A DNA stretch of 64,000 nucleotides from Arthrobacter dokdonellae. Lineage in GTDB: Bacteria > Actinomycetota > Actinomycetes > Actinomycetales > Micrococcaceae. Both the position numbers and the translations under genes were made by a program. Under the pieces are notes generated by a model. The model worked only from the letters and a program-made list of their open reading frames with translations. It searched no databases and was not told the origin of the DNA. Shown here piece by piece: positions 14,146 through 24,491 of the stretch; position 1 is the stretch's first letter, and each line of letters starts with the position of its first letter. The DNA lies in the NCBI RefSeq assembly GCF_003268655.1, contig NZ_CP029642.1:2666001-2730000 (forward strand). Direction: 5' to 3'.

Positions 14146-15441
14146 CTATTTGCACTCCGACGCATTGGCCTGGCACCATGCCGTGTACTTGGCAACGTTC
14201 TTCAGGTGCTCGGCGTAGGTGGTGGCGTACAGGGTTTCGCCCGTTTTCAGGTTGACCGTGACCCAGAAGTAGTACGGGTTGCTTTCCGGGTGCGCGGCCG
14301 CCTCGATGGAGGCCTCCGCGGGGGAACCGATCGGCCCCGCGGGCAGGCCGGGGTTGGCAAAGGTGTTGTACGGGTTCTTTTTGTCCGCCTTTTGGGCGTC
14401 GGTGATGTTGTACGTCTTGATACCGAGCCCGTAGGCGACCGTGGCATCGGATTCGAGCCGGCCGCCCGTCTCGCCGTTGGGGTTGTTGATGCGGTTCTCG
14501 ATGGCCCCGGAGATCTTGCCGTAGTTCGCCTCGTTGCCTTCAAATTCGATGATGCTGGCAATGGTGAGGTCGCGGTACTGTTCGGCGGGATCGGTGACGC
14601 CAGCCTTGTCCAGGTTGGCCTTGGTGGCGTCCACCATCTGCGTCAGGATCGCCTTGGCGCCAAGCTCGACGGCGAAGCGGTACTCCCCGGGGGACAGGTA
14701 GCCTTCAAGATTCTTGGCCTTGGCGGGCAGGCCGAAGGCCTTGGGGTCCTTGGCCAGCTGTTCAAATTCGGCCAGCGGAATGCCGGTGCTCTTGGCCAGC
14801 ACGGCCAGGGTTTCGCCCATGCGCAGGTTTTGCGCCACGGCGGCGTAGTGGACCTTGGCGGCGTCCTTGGACAGCAGCACGGCGACGGCGTCGGAGGCCT
14901 TCATCTGCTTGCGCATCTTGAACGAGCCCGGCTGCAGCGAACCGGTGCCGTTGGCCACGCCCAGGGCATCCAGGAACGATTGTTCGCTGGCCACCACGTC
15001 CTCCGTGCGCAGCTCCGCGGCAACGGAGCGGGCAGACGATCCTTCCGGTACCACCACCTGCACGCTTCCGGTGCCCGGGCCGGGGTAGTCGGCGGCCTGA
15101 AACCCGCCCAGCAGGGGCTTGACGGTCTGCACCACAAAAAACACGACGACGGCGAACAGTGCCAGGACGATGAAGAAGACCACGGTACGGCGGCGCCGGC
15201 GGATCCGCTTGGAGACGCGCGTGCTGCGCCGCGACGGCAGCGGCGCCCCGTCGAAGTACGGGGCTTCCTCCCCGTAGTGGTCCCTGTCCCAGTGGTCGCC
15301 CTGCCCGGCGGCGTGGCCAGTCGCGGGCCCCGGGTCGCGCCAGGCACCTTCCACGGGCAGGTCATGTTCCTCGGACCAGTGGAGTTCTGGGTTATCCACC
15401 AGGTGGGACGGGTGGTGGCTGCCGCTGTTGCGCCCGCTCAT
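14146..15441 (-). CDS. mltG: Endolytic peptidoglycan transglycosylase MltG (YceG-like)
   Basis: Cleaves nascent glycan strands at the outer membrane face and sets their length. 431 residues. A long charged cytoplasmic N-terminus (about 1-85) ends in an Arg-rich stretch, followed by one transmembrane helix at about 86-107. The extracellular part holds a LysM-like subdomain and the YceG catalytic domain with the glutamate motif ASIIEFEGNEANYG. It overlaps the ruvX stop by four bases (ATGA). In actinobacteria the neighbours alaS, ruvX and aroE are standard. Confidence 0.94.
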   Translation of the reverse strand: MSGRNSGSHHPSHLVDNPELHWSEEHDLPVEGAWRDPGPATGHAAGQGDHWDRDHYGEEAPYFDGAPLPSRRSTRVSKRIRRRRRTVVFFIVLALFAVVVFFVVQTVKPLLGGFQAADYPGPGTGSVQVVVPEGSSARSVAAELRTEDVVASEQSFLDALGVANGTGSLQPGSFKMRKQMKASDAVAVLLSKDAAKVHYAAVAQNLRMGETLAVLAKSTGIPLAEFEQLAKDPKAFGLPAKAKNLEGYLSPGEYRFAVELGAKAILTQMVDATKANLDKAGVTDPAEQYRDLTIASIIEFEGNEANYGKISGAIENRINNPNGETGGRLESDATVAYGLGIKTYNITDAQKADKKNPYNTFANPGLPAGPIGSPAEASIEAAAHPESNPYYFWVTVNLKTGETLYATTYAEHLKNVAKYTAWCQANASECK

Positions 15442-16040
15442 TGGGCAGCCCGTCTGTGGGCAGGCCCGGTGGGCGGCACAGGCATTGAATCGGAAATGGC
15501 CGAACCTTCTTCTTCTTCGGACGGAATGGCATTCCCCACGGTGCCCGGCTTTGGTGCACGCACCAGCTCCCCAACGGTGGCGTTGCGTGCCTTTTGCATG
15601 TCGAGGGCCTGCTGCAAGATGCCAACGGCCGCTGCTTGATCTACCAGCTTACGATGATCACGGCTGCCGATGCCAGCCGCGCGCAACGCCTGGTGGGCGC
15701 TGACGGTGGTCAGGCGTTCGTCAATGAGGCGCACGGGCACGTCCAGTCCGGCCGCGCCGAGCGCGGCAACGAGCAGCTGCGCGTAGCTGCGGGCCATCTC
15801 GGCCGAGGCCTTCTCGGCGCCCTTGAGCGTGCGCGGCAGGCCCACAAAGATCTCCACGGCGTTGCGCCCGGCCGCCTCCTTGACGACGACGCGGATGTCG
15901 GAGTTCTTCTTCGCGTCCCGCGACAGCGTCTTGACGGGCGTGGCAAGAATGCCGCCGGGGTCGCAACATGCCAGGCCGACGCGGACCATGCCCACGTCGA
16001 TCCCCAGTTTCACTCCCTGGCGGTAGCCTGGCTGATCCAT
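15438..16040 (-). CDS. ruvX: Holliday junction resolvase-like / pre-16S rRNA nuclease YqgF
   Basis: RNase H-fold nuclease implicated in 16S rRNA 5' maturation. 200 residues; the core of about 150 residues begins GIDVGMVRVGLACCD and includes IFVGLPRTLKG and VRLIDERLTTVSA, the conserved acidic triad region. A Glu/Ser-rich C-terminal tail of about 45 residues (SEEEEGSAIS) extends beyond the fold. It lies five bases downstream of alaS and overlaps mltG. Confidence 0.94.
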   Translation of the reverse strand: MDQPGYRQGVKLGIDVGMVRVGLACCDPGGILATPVKTLSRDAKKNSDIRVVVKEAAGRNAVEIFVGLPRTLKGAEKASAEMARSYAQLLVAALGAAGLDVPVRLIDERLTTVSAHQALRAAGIGSRDHRKLVDQAAAVGILQQALDMQKARNATVGELVRAPKPGTVGNAIPSEEEEGSAISDSMPVPPTGPAHRRAAQ

Positions 16041-16045
16041 GCGCC

Positions 16046-18724
<2,679 letters not shown>

Positions 18725-18802
18725 TAGCCTGGTGGCTCCTTACAACGGTTCATTGTCAAAATCAGCGGTTCATTATCGGTGGCTGCCTGCGGAGGAAGAA
18801 AC

Positions 18803-19039
18803 CTAGTGGCGCGGGCCCACGGGACGCCCGGGATCAAGGCCCAGCGCGGCCCGGAGGTCGGTCTCCCGTTCGCCCATGCCCTCGCGCATCGCGTCGGCGA
18901 AGTCATGGACGGCGTCGGCCGCCCGGCCAACCGCACGGTTGAGGCCCTCGGGGCCAATGGCGCCCTTGGCGGCCGCCAGCTTCCGGGCGGCAACGACGCC
19001 GATGGTGATGCCAACGCCCAGCCAAAAAATCTTCTTCAT
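18803..19039 (-). CDS. Small membrane-anchored protein (DUF6167-like)
   Basis: A 78-residue protein with an N-terminal hydrophobic helix (KKIFWLGVGITIGVVAARKLAAA), then a short amphipathic soluble part. Small genes of this kind sit between the DUF948 gene and alaS in many actinobacteria and are annotated DUF6167; the match is by position and general pattern. Function unknown, probably an envelope protein linked to its DUF948 neighbour. Confidence 0.8.
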   Translation of the reverse strand: MKKIFWLGVGITIGVVAARKLAAAKGAIGPEGLNRAVGRAADAVHDFADAMREGMGERETDLRAALGLDPGRPVGPRH

Positions 19040-19118
19040 GCGTGTTTTCCCTCCAAAAAGTGCTCCAACGTGCGTTCCTGCCGCCCGTTCGCGCTCGGTT
19101 CAACGGCGGCTGGCAGCC

Positions 19119-19493
19119 CTAGCGGCTCCGGCGGGCGCGGACGGGCTTCTTCCGGCTGGCCAACGCCTGGCGCACACCGTAGGAGAACGCCGCCACCTTG
19201 ATCAGGGGCTGGCCCAGCGTGGCGGCGAACAGCGACGACAGCGCGGAGATGTTCGCGGTGGCGTCGGAGATGTTGGTGGAGATCCCGTCCACCTTGGCCA
19301 GCTGCGTGTTGGTGGTCGCCACCGTGCTGGTGACCTCGTCGATGAGGGGCGTCGTCCCGTCGCCGATCTGCTTGATGGTGGTCCGGACTTCATCCAGGAC
19401 CTTGCCAAGCTTGAAGATCGGCACGGCCAGCAAGGCAACCAGAATGGCAAATACGCCTGCTGCAATCAGTCCCGCAATGTCTCCACCAGTCAT
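19119..19493 (-). CDS. DUF948 domain membrane protein
   Basis: 124 residues: an N-terminal transmembrane helix (IAGLIAAGVFAILVALLAVP, residues 6-25), then a long Thr/Ser-rich helical region resembling a coiled coil (VLDEVRTTIKQIGDGTTPLI), and a basic C-terminus (KKPVRARRSR). This is the DUF948 layout. Family function is unknown; the architecture suggests a membrane-tethered scaffold. It is separated from rpsD upstream by a clear terminator and leads into the 78-residue gene and alaS. Confidence 0.87.
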   Translation of the reverse strand: MTGGDIAGLIAAGVFAILVALLAVPIFKLGKVLDEVRTTIKQIGDGTTPLIDEVTSTVATTNTQLAKVDGISTNISDATANISALSSLFAATLGQPLIKVAAFSYGVRQALASRKKPVRARRSR

Positions 19494-19545
19494 GGAGGGC
19501 CGCCTCTTTTCCGTTTAGTCGAATGTCCCTTTGAATACCTTAGCC

Positions 19546-19578
19546 AAAAGCAGCCCGCGGCGAGTGCCGCGGGCTGCT
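19546..19578 (-). terminator. Intrinsic terminator after rpsD
   Basis: A perfect 13-bp stem (AGCAGCCCGCGGC, loop GAGT, then its complement) followed on the minus strand by TTTT. It lies about 50 bases beyond the rpsD stop and ends the rpsD transcript before the DUF948 gene. Confidence 0.88.
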
Positions 19579-19627
19579 CCCAAGGTGTCGGACCGGATTG
19601 CCCCGGCCCTACTTTTCGCTAACGAAT

Positions 19628-20254
19628 TTAGCGTGAGTAGAATTCGACGACCAGCTGCTCTTCACAGGTTACGGGAACTTCGACGCGCTTCGGCCTGCGA
19701 ACCAGGCGGGCCTGAAGGCTCTCCAGCTTTACGTCCAGGTAGGCCGGGACGTTGGGGAGCACGTCGCGGTGTGCGCCGGCCGCAGCAAGCTGCAGCGGGG
19801 CCATGGTCTGGCTGCGCGGGTGCACGTGGATCAGCTGACCCTCGGCAACGCGGAACGACGGGCGGTCCACGCGGGCGCCGTCGACCATGATGTGGCGGTG
19901 CACAACCAGCTGGCGGGCCTGGGCGGTGGTGCGGGCAAAGCCGGCACGCAGGACCAGGGCATCCAAACGGGTTTCCAGGATCTCGACCAGGTTTTCACCG
20001 GTCATGCCCTTGGTGTGCTTGGCTTCTTCGAAGGCACGGGTCATCTGTGCTTCGCGGATGCCGTACTGGGCGCGCAGACGCTGCTTTTCGCGGAGGCGGA
20101 CGGCGTAGTCGCTGTCCTGCTTCTTGCGGGCGCGTCCATGCTCACCGGGGCCGTACGGGCGGCGCTCGAGGTACTTGGCTGCCTTGGGGGTCAGAGCAAT
20201 GCCGAGGGACCGCGAAAGGCGGGCCTGCCGGCGGGCACGTGTGCTGTTAGCCAC
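19628..20254 (-). CDS. rpsD: 30S ribosomal protein S4
   Basis: Primary 16S rRNA-binding protein that nucleates the body of the 30S subunit. 208 residues with the N-terminal basic region and the S4 RNA-binding domain (ARTTAQARQLVVHRHIMVDG). The N-terminus lacks the zinc-binding cysteines, so it is a zinc-free type. The start is GTG 20254 with AAGGA seven bases upstream. It stands alone rather than in the alpha operon, as in related actinobacteria. Confidence 0.97.
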   Translation of the reverse strand: MANSTRARRQARLSRSLGIALTPKAAKYLERRPYGPGEHGRARKKQDSDYAVRLREKQRLRAQYGIREAQMTRAFEEAKHTKGMTGENLVEILETRLDALVLRAGFARTTAQARQLVVHRHIMVDGARVDRPSFRVAEGQLIHVHPRSQTMAPLQLAAAGAHRDVLPNVPAYLDVKLESLQARLVRRPKRVEVPVTCEEQLVVEFYSR

Positions 20255-20614
20255 TTGTGTCCTTCCAATAGTTGCAACAAATGTATGTCCTGGCCTCCAT
20301 TATGGAGAGTTGGGGCTGTTGCGGCCCTTTCGCTGCAGCGCCCGGGCATGACCATCCGCGCCTGCTTCGTCCACGGCGGTGAGGCCGGGTCAAAAGTTCT
20401 TGGGGTTGGGCATGGAGCCGGGGCTTGCCAGTGCGCACACCACTCTACCACCTGGCCTGCCTGCCGCCCGACGGCGGAACGCCTCCCGCCCTTGCGACGC
20501 CGGAAGTCCCCTCGCCCTTGCGGCGCCCGGCATTCCCGCCCGCCATTCCCGTCCGGCATTCCCGTCCGGCATTCCCGTCCGGGTGCCGTCCGGGGGCCGT
20601 CCGGGGGCCGTCCG
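20255..20614. other. 360-base gene-free gap with tandem repeats at the rarA 3' end
   Basis: No convincing gene is seen. The rpsD-proximal part must hold the rpsD leader, including its Shine-Dalgarno sequence just upstream of 20254. The rarA-proximal part is a cluster of short tandem repeats (20531-20614) running up to the rarA stop codon. It has no U-run, so it is not a standard terminator. Confidence 0.7.
20531..20614. repeat. Short tandem repeats: 13 bp x4, then 11 bp x2.7
   Basis: Four copies of CATTCCCGYCCGS at 20531, 20544, 20557 and 20570 (period 13) pass into GCCGTCCGGGG at 20585, 20596 and, in part, 20607 (period 11). The array ends exactly at the rarA stop codon (20615). Such arrays arise by slippage; no binding function can be assigned. 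Confidence 0.9.
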
Positions 20615-22048
20615 TTACTTGCCGGCGGCGGGTCCAGTCCCGCGGATGATCGCCCTCAGGCGTTCCACCCGGACCGAAAGGTCCCGCTCCAGGCCGTTGC
20701 CGTTGGGCTGGTAGTAGTTTCTCCCCACCAGGTCGTCCGGCGGGTACTGCTGGGCGGCGATGGAGTGCGGGGAATCGTGGGAATAGATGTAGCCCTTGCC
20801 ATGGCCCAGTCCGGCGGAGCCGGCATAATGGGCGTCGCGCAACGGCGCCGGGACCATGGTGCCGCGCCCGGCCCGGACGTCCGCGATCGCCGCGTTGATG
20901 CCCATGTACGCGGCGTTGGACTTGGGCGCCGTGGCCACATGCACCACAGCCTCGGCCAGAATGATCCGCGCCTCCGGCATGCCGATCAGCGCCACGGCCT
21001 GGGCGGCGGCGACGGCGGTTTGCAGCGCGGTGGGGTCCGCCATGCCCACGTCCTCGGCCGCGGAAATCATGATGCGGCGCCCGATGAAGCGGGGGTCCTC
21101 CCCCGCCTCCAGCATCCGCGCCAGGTAGTGCAGGGCAGCGTCGACGTCGGACCCGCGCACGGACTTGATGAAGGCGCTGATGATGTCGTAGTGCTGGTCC
21201 CCCGCCCGGTCGTAGCGCACCGCCGCGGCGTCGATGGCCCGCTCGGCAATGTCGAGGTCGACCATCACCGGGGTGCCGGCGTCGTGCGGGCCCGACGCCT
21301 CGGAGAGTGCCACCCCGGCCGCCGCCTCCAGTGTGGTCAGTGCCCGGCGCGCATCCCCGCTGGCCAGCCGGACCAGGTGGTCCAGCGCGTCCCCCGTCAG
21401 CTTGACCAGCCCGTCCAGCCCGCGCGGATCGGTGACGGCGCGCTCCACCAGGCCCTGGATGTCGCCGTTGGTCAGGGGCTTGAGCGTGAGCAGGATGGAA
21501 CGGGACAGCAGCGGCGAGACCACCGAGAACGACGGGTTTTCCGTGGTGGCCGCAATGAGCACCACCCACCGGTTTTCCACGCCGGGCAGCAGGGCGTCCT
21601 GCTGCGCCTTGTTAAAGCGGTGGATCTCATCCAGGAACAGGACCGTGGTGCGTCCGTGGAGGTCGCGGTCCGTGAGTGCCTGGTCCATGACGCGGCGCAC
21701 GTCCTTGACGCCGGCGGTGATGGCGGAAAGCTCCACGAATTTCCTGCCCGGGCCGCGGGCGATGACGTGGGCCAGGGTGGTCTTGCCGGTTCCGGGCGGG
21801 CCCCAGAGCATGACGGAAGCCGGGCCGGCCGGGCCGCCTGCCGTGCCGCCGCCAGCCAGCAGCTGCAGCGGCGAGCCGGCGCCCAGCAGGTGCTGCTGTC
21901 CCACCACCTCGTCCAGGGTGCGCGGGCGCATGCGGACGGCCAGCGGACTGCGGGGGCGGGACCCGCTGTCCGGCGTGCCGCCAAAGGTGGGGGTGCCGGA
22001 GTCGTCCCCGGCGTCGTCCCCGAACGCACTGTCAAAGAGGTCAGTCAC
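20615..22048 (-). CDS. rarA: Replication-associated recombination protein A (AAA+ ATPase, MgsA/RarA)
   Basis: Clamp-loader-like AAA+ ATPase acting at stalled replication forks. 477 residues with Walker [10 protein letters not shown], Walker [11 protein letters not shown], sensor 1 AATTENPSF and the C-terminal helical MgsA tetramerisation region. The N-terminal 30 residues are a Gly/Asp/Ser-rich linker before the core ([16 protein letters not shown]). The start is GTG 22048, only 34 bases from the divergent VLRF1 gene, so the two promoters must overlap. Confidence 0.95.
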   Translation of the reverse strand: MTDLFDSAFGDDAGDDSGTPTFGGTPDSGSRPRSPLAVRMRPRTLDEVVGQQHLLGAGSPLQLLAGGGTAGGPAGPASVMLWGPPGTGKTTLAHVIARGPGRKFVELSAITAGVKDVRRVMDQALTDRDLHGRTTVLFLDEIHRFNKAQQDALLPGVENRWVVLIAATTENPSFSVVSPLLSRSILLTLKPLTNGDIQGLVERAVTDPRGLDGLVKLTGDALDHLVRLASGDARRALTTLEAAAGVALSEASGPHDAGTPVMVDLDIAERAIDAAAVRYDRAGDQHYDIISAFIKSVRGSDVDAALHYLARMLEAGEDPRFIGRRIMISAAEDVGMADPTALQTAVAAAQAVALIGMPEARIILAEAVVHVATAPKSNAAYMGINAAIADVRAGRGTMVPAPLRDAHYAGSAGLGHGKGYIYSHDSPHSIAAQQYPPDDLVGRNYYQPNGNGLERDLSVRVERLRAIIRGTGPAAGK

Positions 22049-22082
22049 CCCTTTAGCCTATCCGCCGCCGGCGACAGGTATC

Positions 22083-22751
22083 GTGGCAGGCGTGAGAGAG
22101 CCGAGCCGCACCGCCTTTGTCCCCGCAGCCCGCCTGGCCGGCTGGGTGGAGCGGTTCGCCGCCGCCCACGGGGGACAGACCGGCCTGTCAGACACGGACC
22201 GCGGCCTCGAACTGCGAATGGACGACGGCGCCGTGGCCCTCCTCTCCCCTCCCTGGAGCGACGACGGACGGCCCGGGCGCGGCCAGGGCCCCCTCGAGCG
22301 GCTGGCATCCCTCGCCTCACAGGAGCGGTCCATGGGTCTGCTCCTCGTCCGCCGCGGAGGGTATGCCGTGGGCCTTGCGGTGGGAGGGACGCTGCTGGCG
22401 CACAAGTGCGGGACCAAATATGTGCAGTCGCGCACGGCAGCCGGAGGGCAGTCGCAGCACCGTTTCGCGCGCCGCCGCGGCAACCAGGCCGATGCCCTGG
22501 TGGGGAAGGCCGCTGTGGAGGCCGCACGGATCTTCAGCGGGCAGGGCTTGGGAGGACAGGCATTTGAGTACCTCGCCACGGGCGGCGACAGGTCCTTGGT
22601 GGAGGCCGTGCTGGCTGAATCCGCGCTGAAGCCCTACGCGGCGCGGCCGCGGCTGGCCCCGCTGGCGGTGGCCGATCCCAACGCGGCCGTGCTGCAGCGG
22701 GCGGCGGCGGACTTCTGCTCCGTCCGCATCCAGGTCACCGACCCCGCCTGA
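22083..22751 (+). CDS. Actinobacterial VLRF1-type peptidyl-tRNA hydrolase (acVLRF1)
   Basis: 222 residues related to the Vms1/ANKZF1 release-factor-like fold, which frees nascent chains from tRNA on split ribosomes. The diagnostic loop TAAGGQSQHRFARRRGNQ (GGQ at 121-123) fits the GxxQ-type catalytic loop of this family, preceded by a beta-rich domain. GTG 22083 is chosen for ACAGG upstream; GTG 22092 is possible. It is divergent from rarA, an arrangement that would co-express ribosome rescue and fork rescue; that link is inference. Confidence 0.8.
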   Translation: MAGVREPSRTAFVPAARLAGWVERFAAAHGGQTGLSDTDRGLELRMDDGAVALLSPPWSDDGRPGRGQGPLERLASLASQERSMGLLLVRRGGYAVGLAVGGTLLAHKCGTKYVQSRTAAGGQSQHRFARRRGNQADALVGKAAVEAARIFSGQGLGGQAFEYLATGGDRSLVEAVLAESALKPYAARPRLAPLAVADPNAAVLQRAAADFCSVRIQVTDPA

Positions 22752-22768
22752 CCCCCGCAAGCCGACAC

Positions 22769-22893
22769 CGCCGAGGTAGCGGGTCCGCCCCGAAGCAGTG
22801 GACCCCGAATCACCGTTTTCGCCGAGGTAGCGGGTCCCGATCGAGACCGGCCCTCATTGTGGCAGGTTTCGGCGCCATGCCGCTACCTCGACG
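22769..22893. repeat. Direct and inverted copies of an 18-bp motif
   Basis: CGCCGAGGTAGCGGGTCC occurs at 22769-22786 and again at 22820-22837. A partial inverted copy (CCGCTACCTCGACG) lies at 22880-22893. The second and third copies fall inside the 3' end of the GNAT gene and encode its arginine-rich tail. This looks like a small interspersed repeat family. Confidence 0.75.
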
Positions 22894-23790
22894 CCGGGGA
22901 CCACCGGCGCTGGATGCCCTCCGGAGTGGGGCCTGGCGGTAATGGTAACGTCCCCACTCGGCGAAACCCGCCCTTTCATACAGCCCACGGGCACCGACGT
23001 TGGCCTCGGCCACCATGAGCCAGAAACGTGACGCGCCTGCTCGCCGCCCGGCCTCCATGAGCGAGCCAAGCACGGCGGTGGCCAAGCCCTGCCGCCGGAA
23101 TTCCGGGTGAACGGCCATGCAATACACGCCGCCCCAGCAATCCAGCACGCTCAGCCTCCCGGTGCCAAGGACGGCACCCGCGCCATCCACGGCCGAGGCG
23201 TACACGGACGGCGTGCCCAGAAGGATGGACCGGGCAATGTCGCGTTCCGCCGCGCCTCCCCTGCCGTCCACCCGCCACCACAGGTCCAGCCACTCCTCCG
23301 ACGGGTGGCCCGACAGGCGGATTTTCGCGCCGCGCCCCGCTCCCGTGCCGGGGCCGGCAGCGGTCGGCACCGTGCCGGGGCCGGCAGCGGTCGGCACCGT
23401 GCCGGGGCCGGCAGCGGTCGGCACCGTGCCGTGGCCTGCGGCGCGCTGCACCGGGCCAGGGCCGACAGCGGTCATGATCACGGTCTCCGACTGGCGGGAA
23501 TAGCCCTGCCGATCAAGCAGCCCGTCCAGGGCGGCGTTTTCCGGCCGGTCCGTCAGCTGGAAGGTCACCGGCTGGCGGCGGGAGGCGTACCAGGCGGCGG
23601 CGGCCCCGAGCGCGGCGTCCAGATCCGGCGGCGCGCTGGAGGGCCATACCGAGTTGGCCCGCTGGGTGACCGACCCGGCGGACCGCATGACCCAGCCGTC
23701 GAGACTCTCCCGCTCGGGCGCCAGCCAGGCCCGGTGCATCAATGATTCGAGTTCGTCCAGTCCAACTGGCGGCTGGGCGGCGTGGGTCAT
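22810..23790 (-). CDS. GNAT-family N-acetyltransferase with internal 9-residue repeats
   Basis: 326 residues. The C-terminal GNAT domain (about 175-290) shows the acetyl-CoA motif VHPEFRRQGLATAVLGSLM and ANVGARGLYERAGF. The N-terminal part resembles a degenerate second GNAT half (LDGLLDRQGYSRQSETV). Between them lies a linker of three GTVPTAAGP repeats encoded by a 27-bp minisatellite. The last 35 or so residues are Arg/Pro-rich and coincide with a dispersed DNA repeat, so the C-terminus may be a recent addition. The substrate is unknown. Confidence 0.85.
   Translation of the reverse strand: MTHAAQPPVGLDELESLMHRAWLAPERESLDGWVMRSAGSVTQRANSVWPSSAPPDLDAALGAAAAWYASRRQPVTFQLTDRPENAALDGLLDRQGYSRQSETVIMTAVGPGPVQRAAGHGTVPTAAGPGTVPTAAGPGTVPTAAGPGTGAGRGAKIRLSGHPSEEWLDLWWRVDGRGGAAERDIARSILLGTPSVYASAVDGAGAVLGTGRLSVLDCWGGVYCMAVHPEFRRQGLATAVLGSLMEAGRRAGASRFWLMVAEANVGARGLYERAGFAEWGRYHYRQAPLRRASSAGGPRRRGSGMAPKPATMRAGLDRDPLPRRKR
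23343..23423. repeat. 27-bp minisatellite, three perfect copies
   Basis: Identical 27-bp units start at 23343, 23370 and 23397, followed by a degraded fourth copy from 23424. The unit is a multiple of three and sits in frame inside the GNAT gene, so copy-number change would lengthen or shorten the inter-domain linker by nine residues without a frameshift. Confidence 0.95.
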
Positions 23791-23943
23791 TGCAACATGC
23801 TACGCGAGCCGCCGGCCGGACATTTCCGCTCTGCCACTGCCCAGGGCCCCGGGGACGAACTAGAGTTTCAGCAGGCCGCTCTACGCCGATTGCGGGCAGT
23901 CGGGCCCCGATCACGGCAGTTGTCAAGGAAGAGGCGGTTCAGC

Positions 23944-24441
23944 ATGGAATGGACAAGGGTGACCAACGCGAAGGAACTCGCGGAAGCGCTTGAATCCGGA
24001 ACCCTGGCCATTGAGGTGCTCGGCAGCCTGCGCGGAATGCCGACGGTGACGCTCCGCCGGGAGGTGCGCAACCTGGGCACCACCACCACGCACGGCGACG
24101 GCTCCGTGGGCGTGCAGGTCAGCCGCGAGCTTCCCTGCCTGACCATCCGCGGGGACCTGCGCACGGAGGGCGGCACCGGCGAATCGCTCGTCAAGGGGGT
24201 GCTGCTTCCCCTGGCCGCCATCGCCTTGGGCATCAAGCCCGGCGGCCGCATTGGCACGGCCTCGGTGGGCGGGGACGTGCGCACCGGAGGCGCGGGCGTG
24301 CCGGCCATGGAACTGGAGGGATCGCTGGACGACATCAGCGTGGGTGGCAAGGTCTCGGCGGCGGGTGCCCAGTCCGACGTCGTCCGGGGCGTCCCGGAGC
24401 TGGCGGCGGTTTTGGCGGGGCTCACCAGAGAGGGGCGTTAA
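23944..24441 (+). CDS. Conserved-looking protein of unknown function
   Basis: 165 residues, no signal peptide, one moderately hydrophobic stretch (VLLPLAAIALGI). Gly/Thr-rich beta-strand-like segments carry repeated GG-V-TGG motifs (SVGGDVRTGG and SVGGKVSAAG), suggesting a beta-sheet repeat. The start ATG has AAGGAAGAGG about 12 bases upstream. It is monocistronic, ending in a perfect bidirectional terminator. I do not recognise the family; codon use is like its neighbours. Confidence 0.75.
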   Translation: MEWTRVTNAKELAEALESGTLAIEVLGSLRGMPTVTLRREVRNLGTTTTHGDGSVGVQVSRELPCLTIRGDLRTEGGTGESLVKGVLLPLAAIALGIKPGGRIGTASVGGDVRTGGAGVPAMELEGSLDDISVGGKVSAAGAQSDVVRGVPELAAVLAGLTREGR

Positions 24442-24444
24442 GGC

Positions 24445-24483
24445 AGATATGCCGGCCTCCCGTAGCGGGAGGCCGGCATATCT
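24445..24483. terminator. Bidirectional terminator hairpin
   Basis: A perfect 18-bp inverted repeat (AGATATGCCGGCCTCCCG) with the 3-base loop TAG, placed between two convergent genes: three bases after the stop of the unknown plus-strand gene and nine bases beyond the aspS stop. No U-run, but very stable. Confidence 0.85.
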
Positions 24484-24491
24484 GGCAGAGA

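Noticed and set aside
19769..22567. Plus-strand open frame of 932 codons opposite rpsD and rarA
   Set aside because: It spans two real genes and an intergenic gap, has no domain, and its composition is that of an antisense frame.
23343..23423. Possible CRISPR array
   Set aside because: Units are contiguous 27-bp copies with no unique spacers, in frame within a coding gene.
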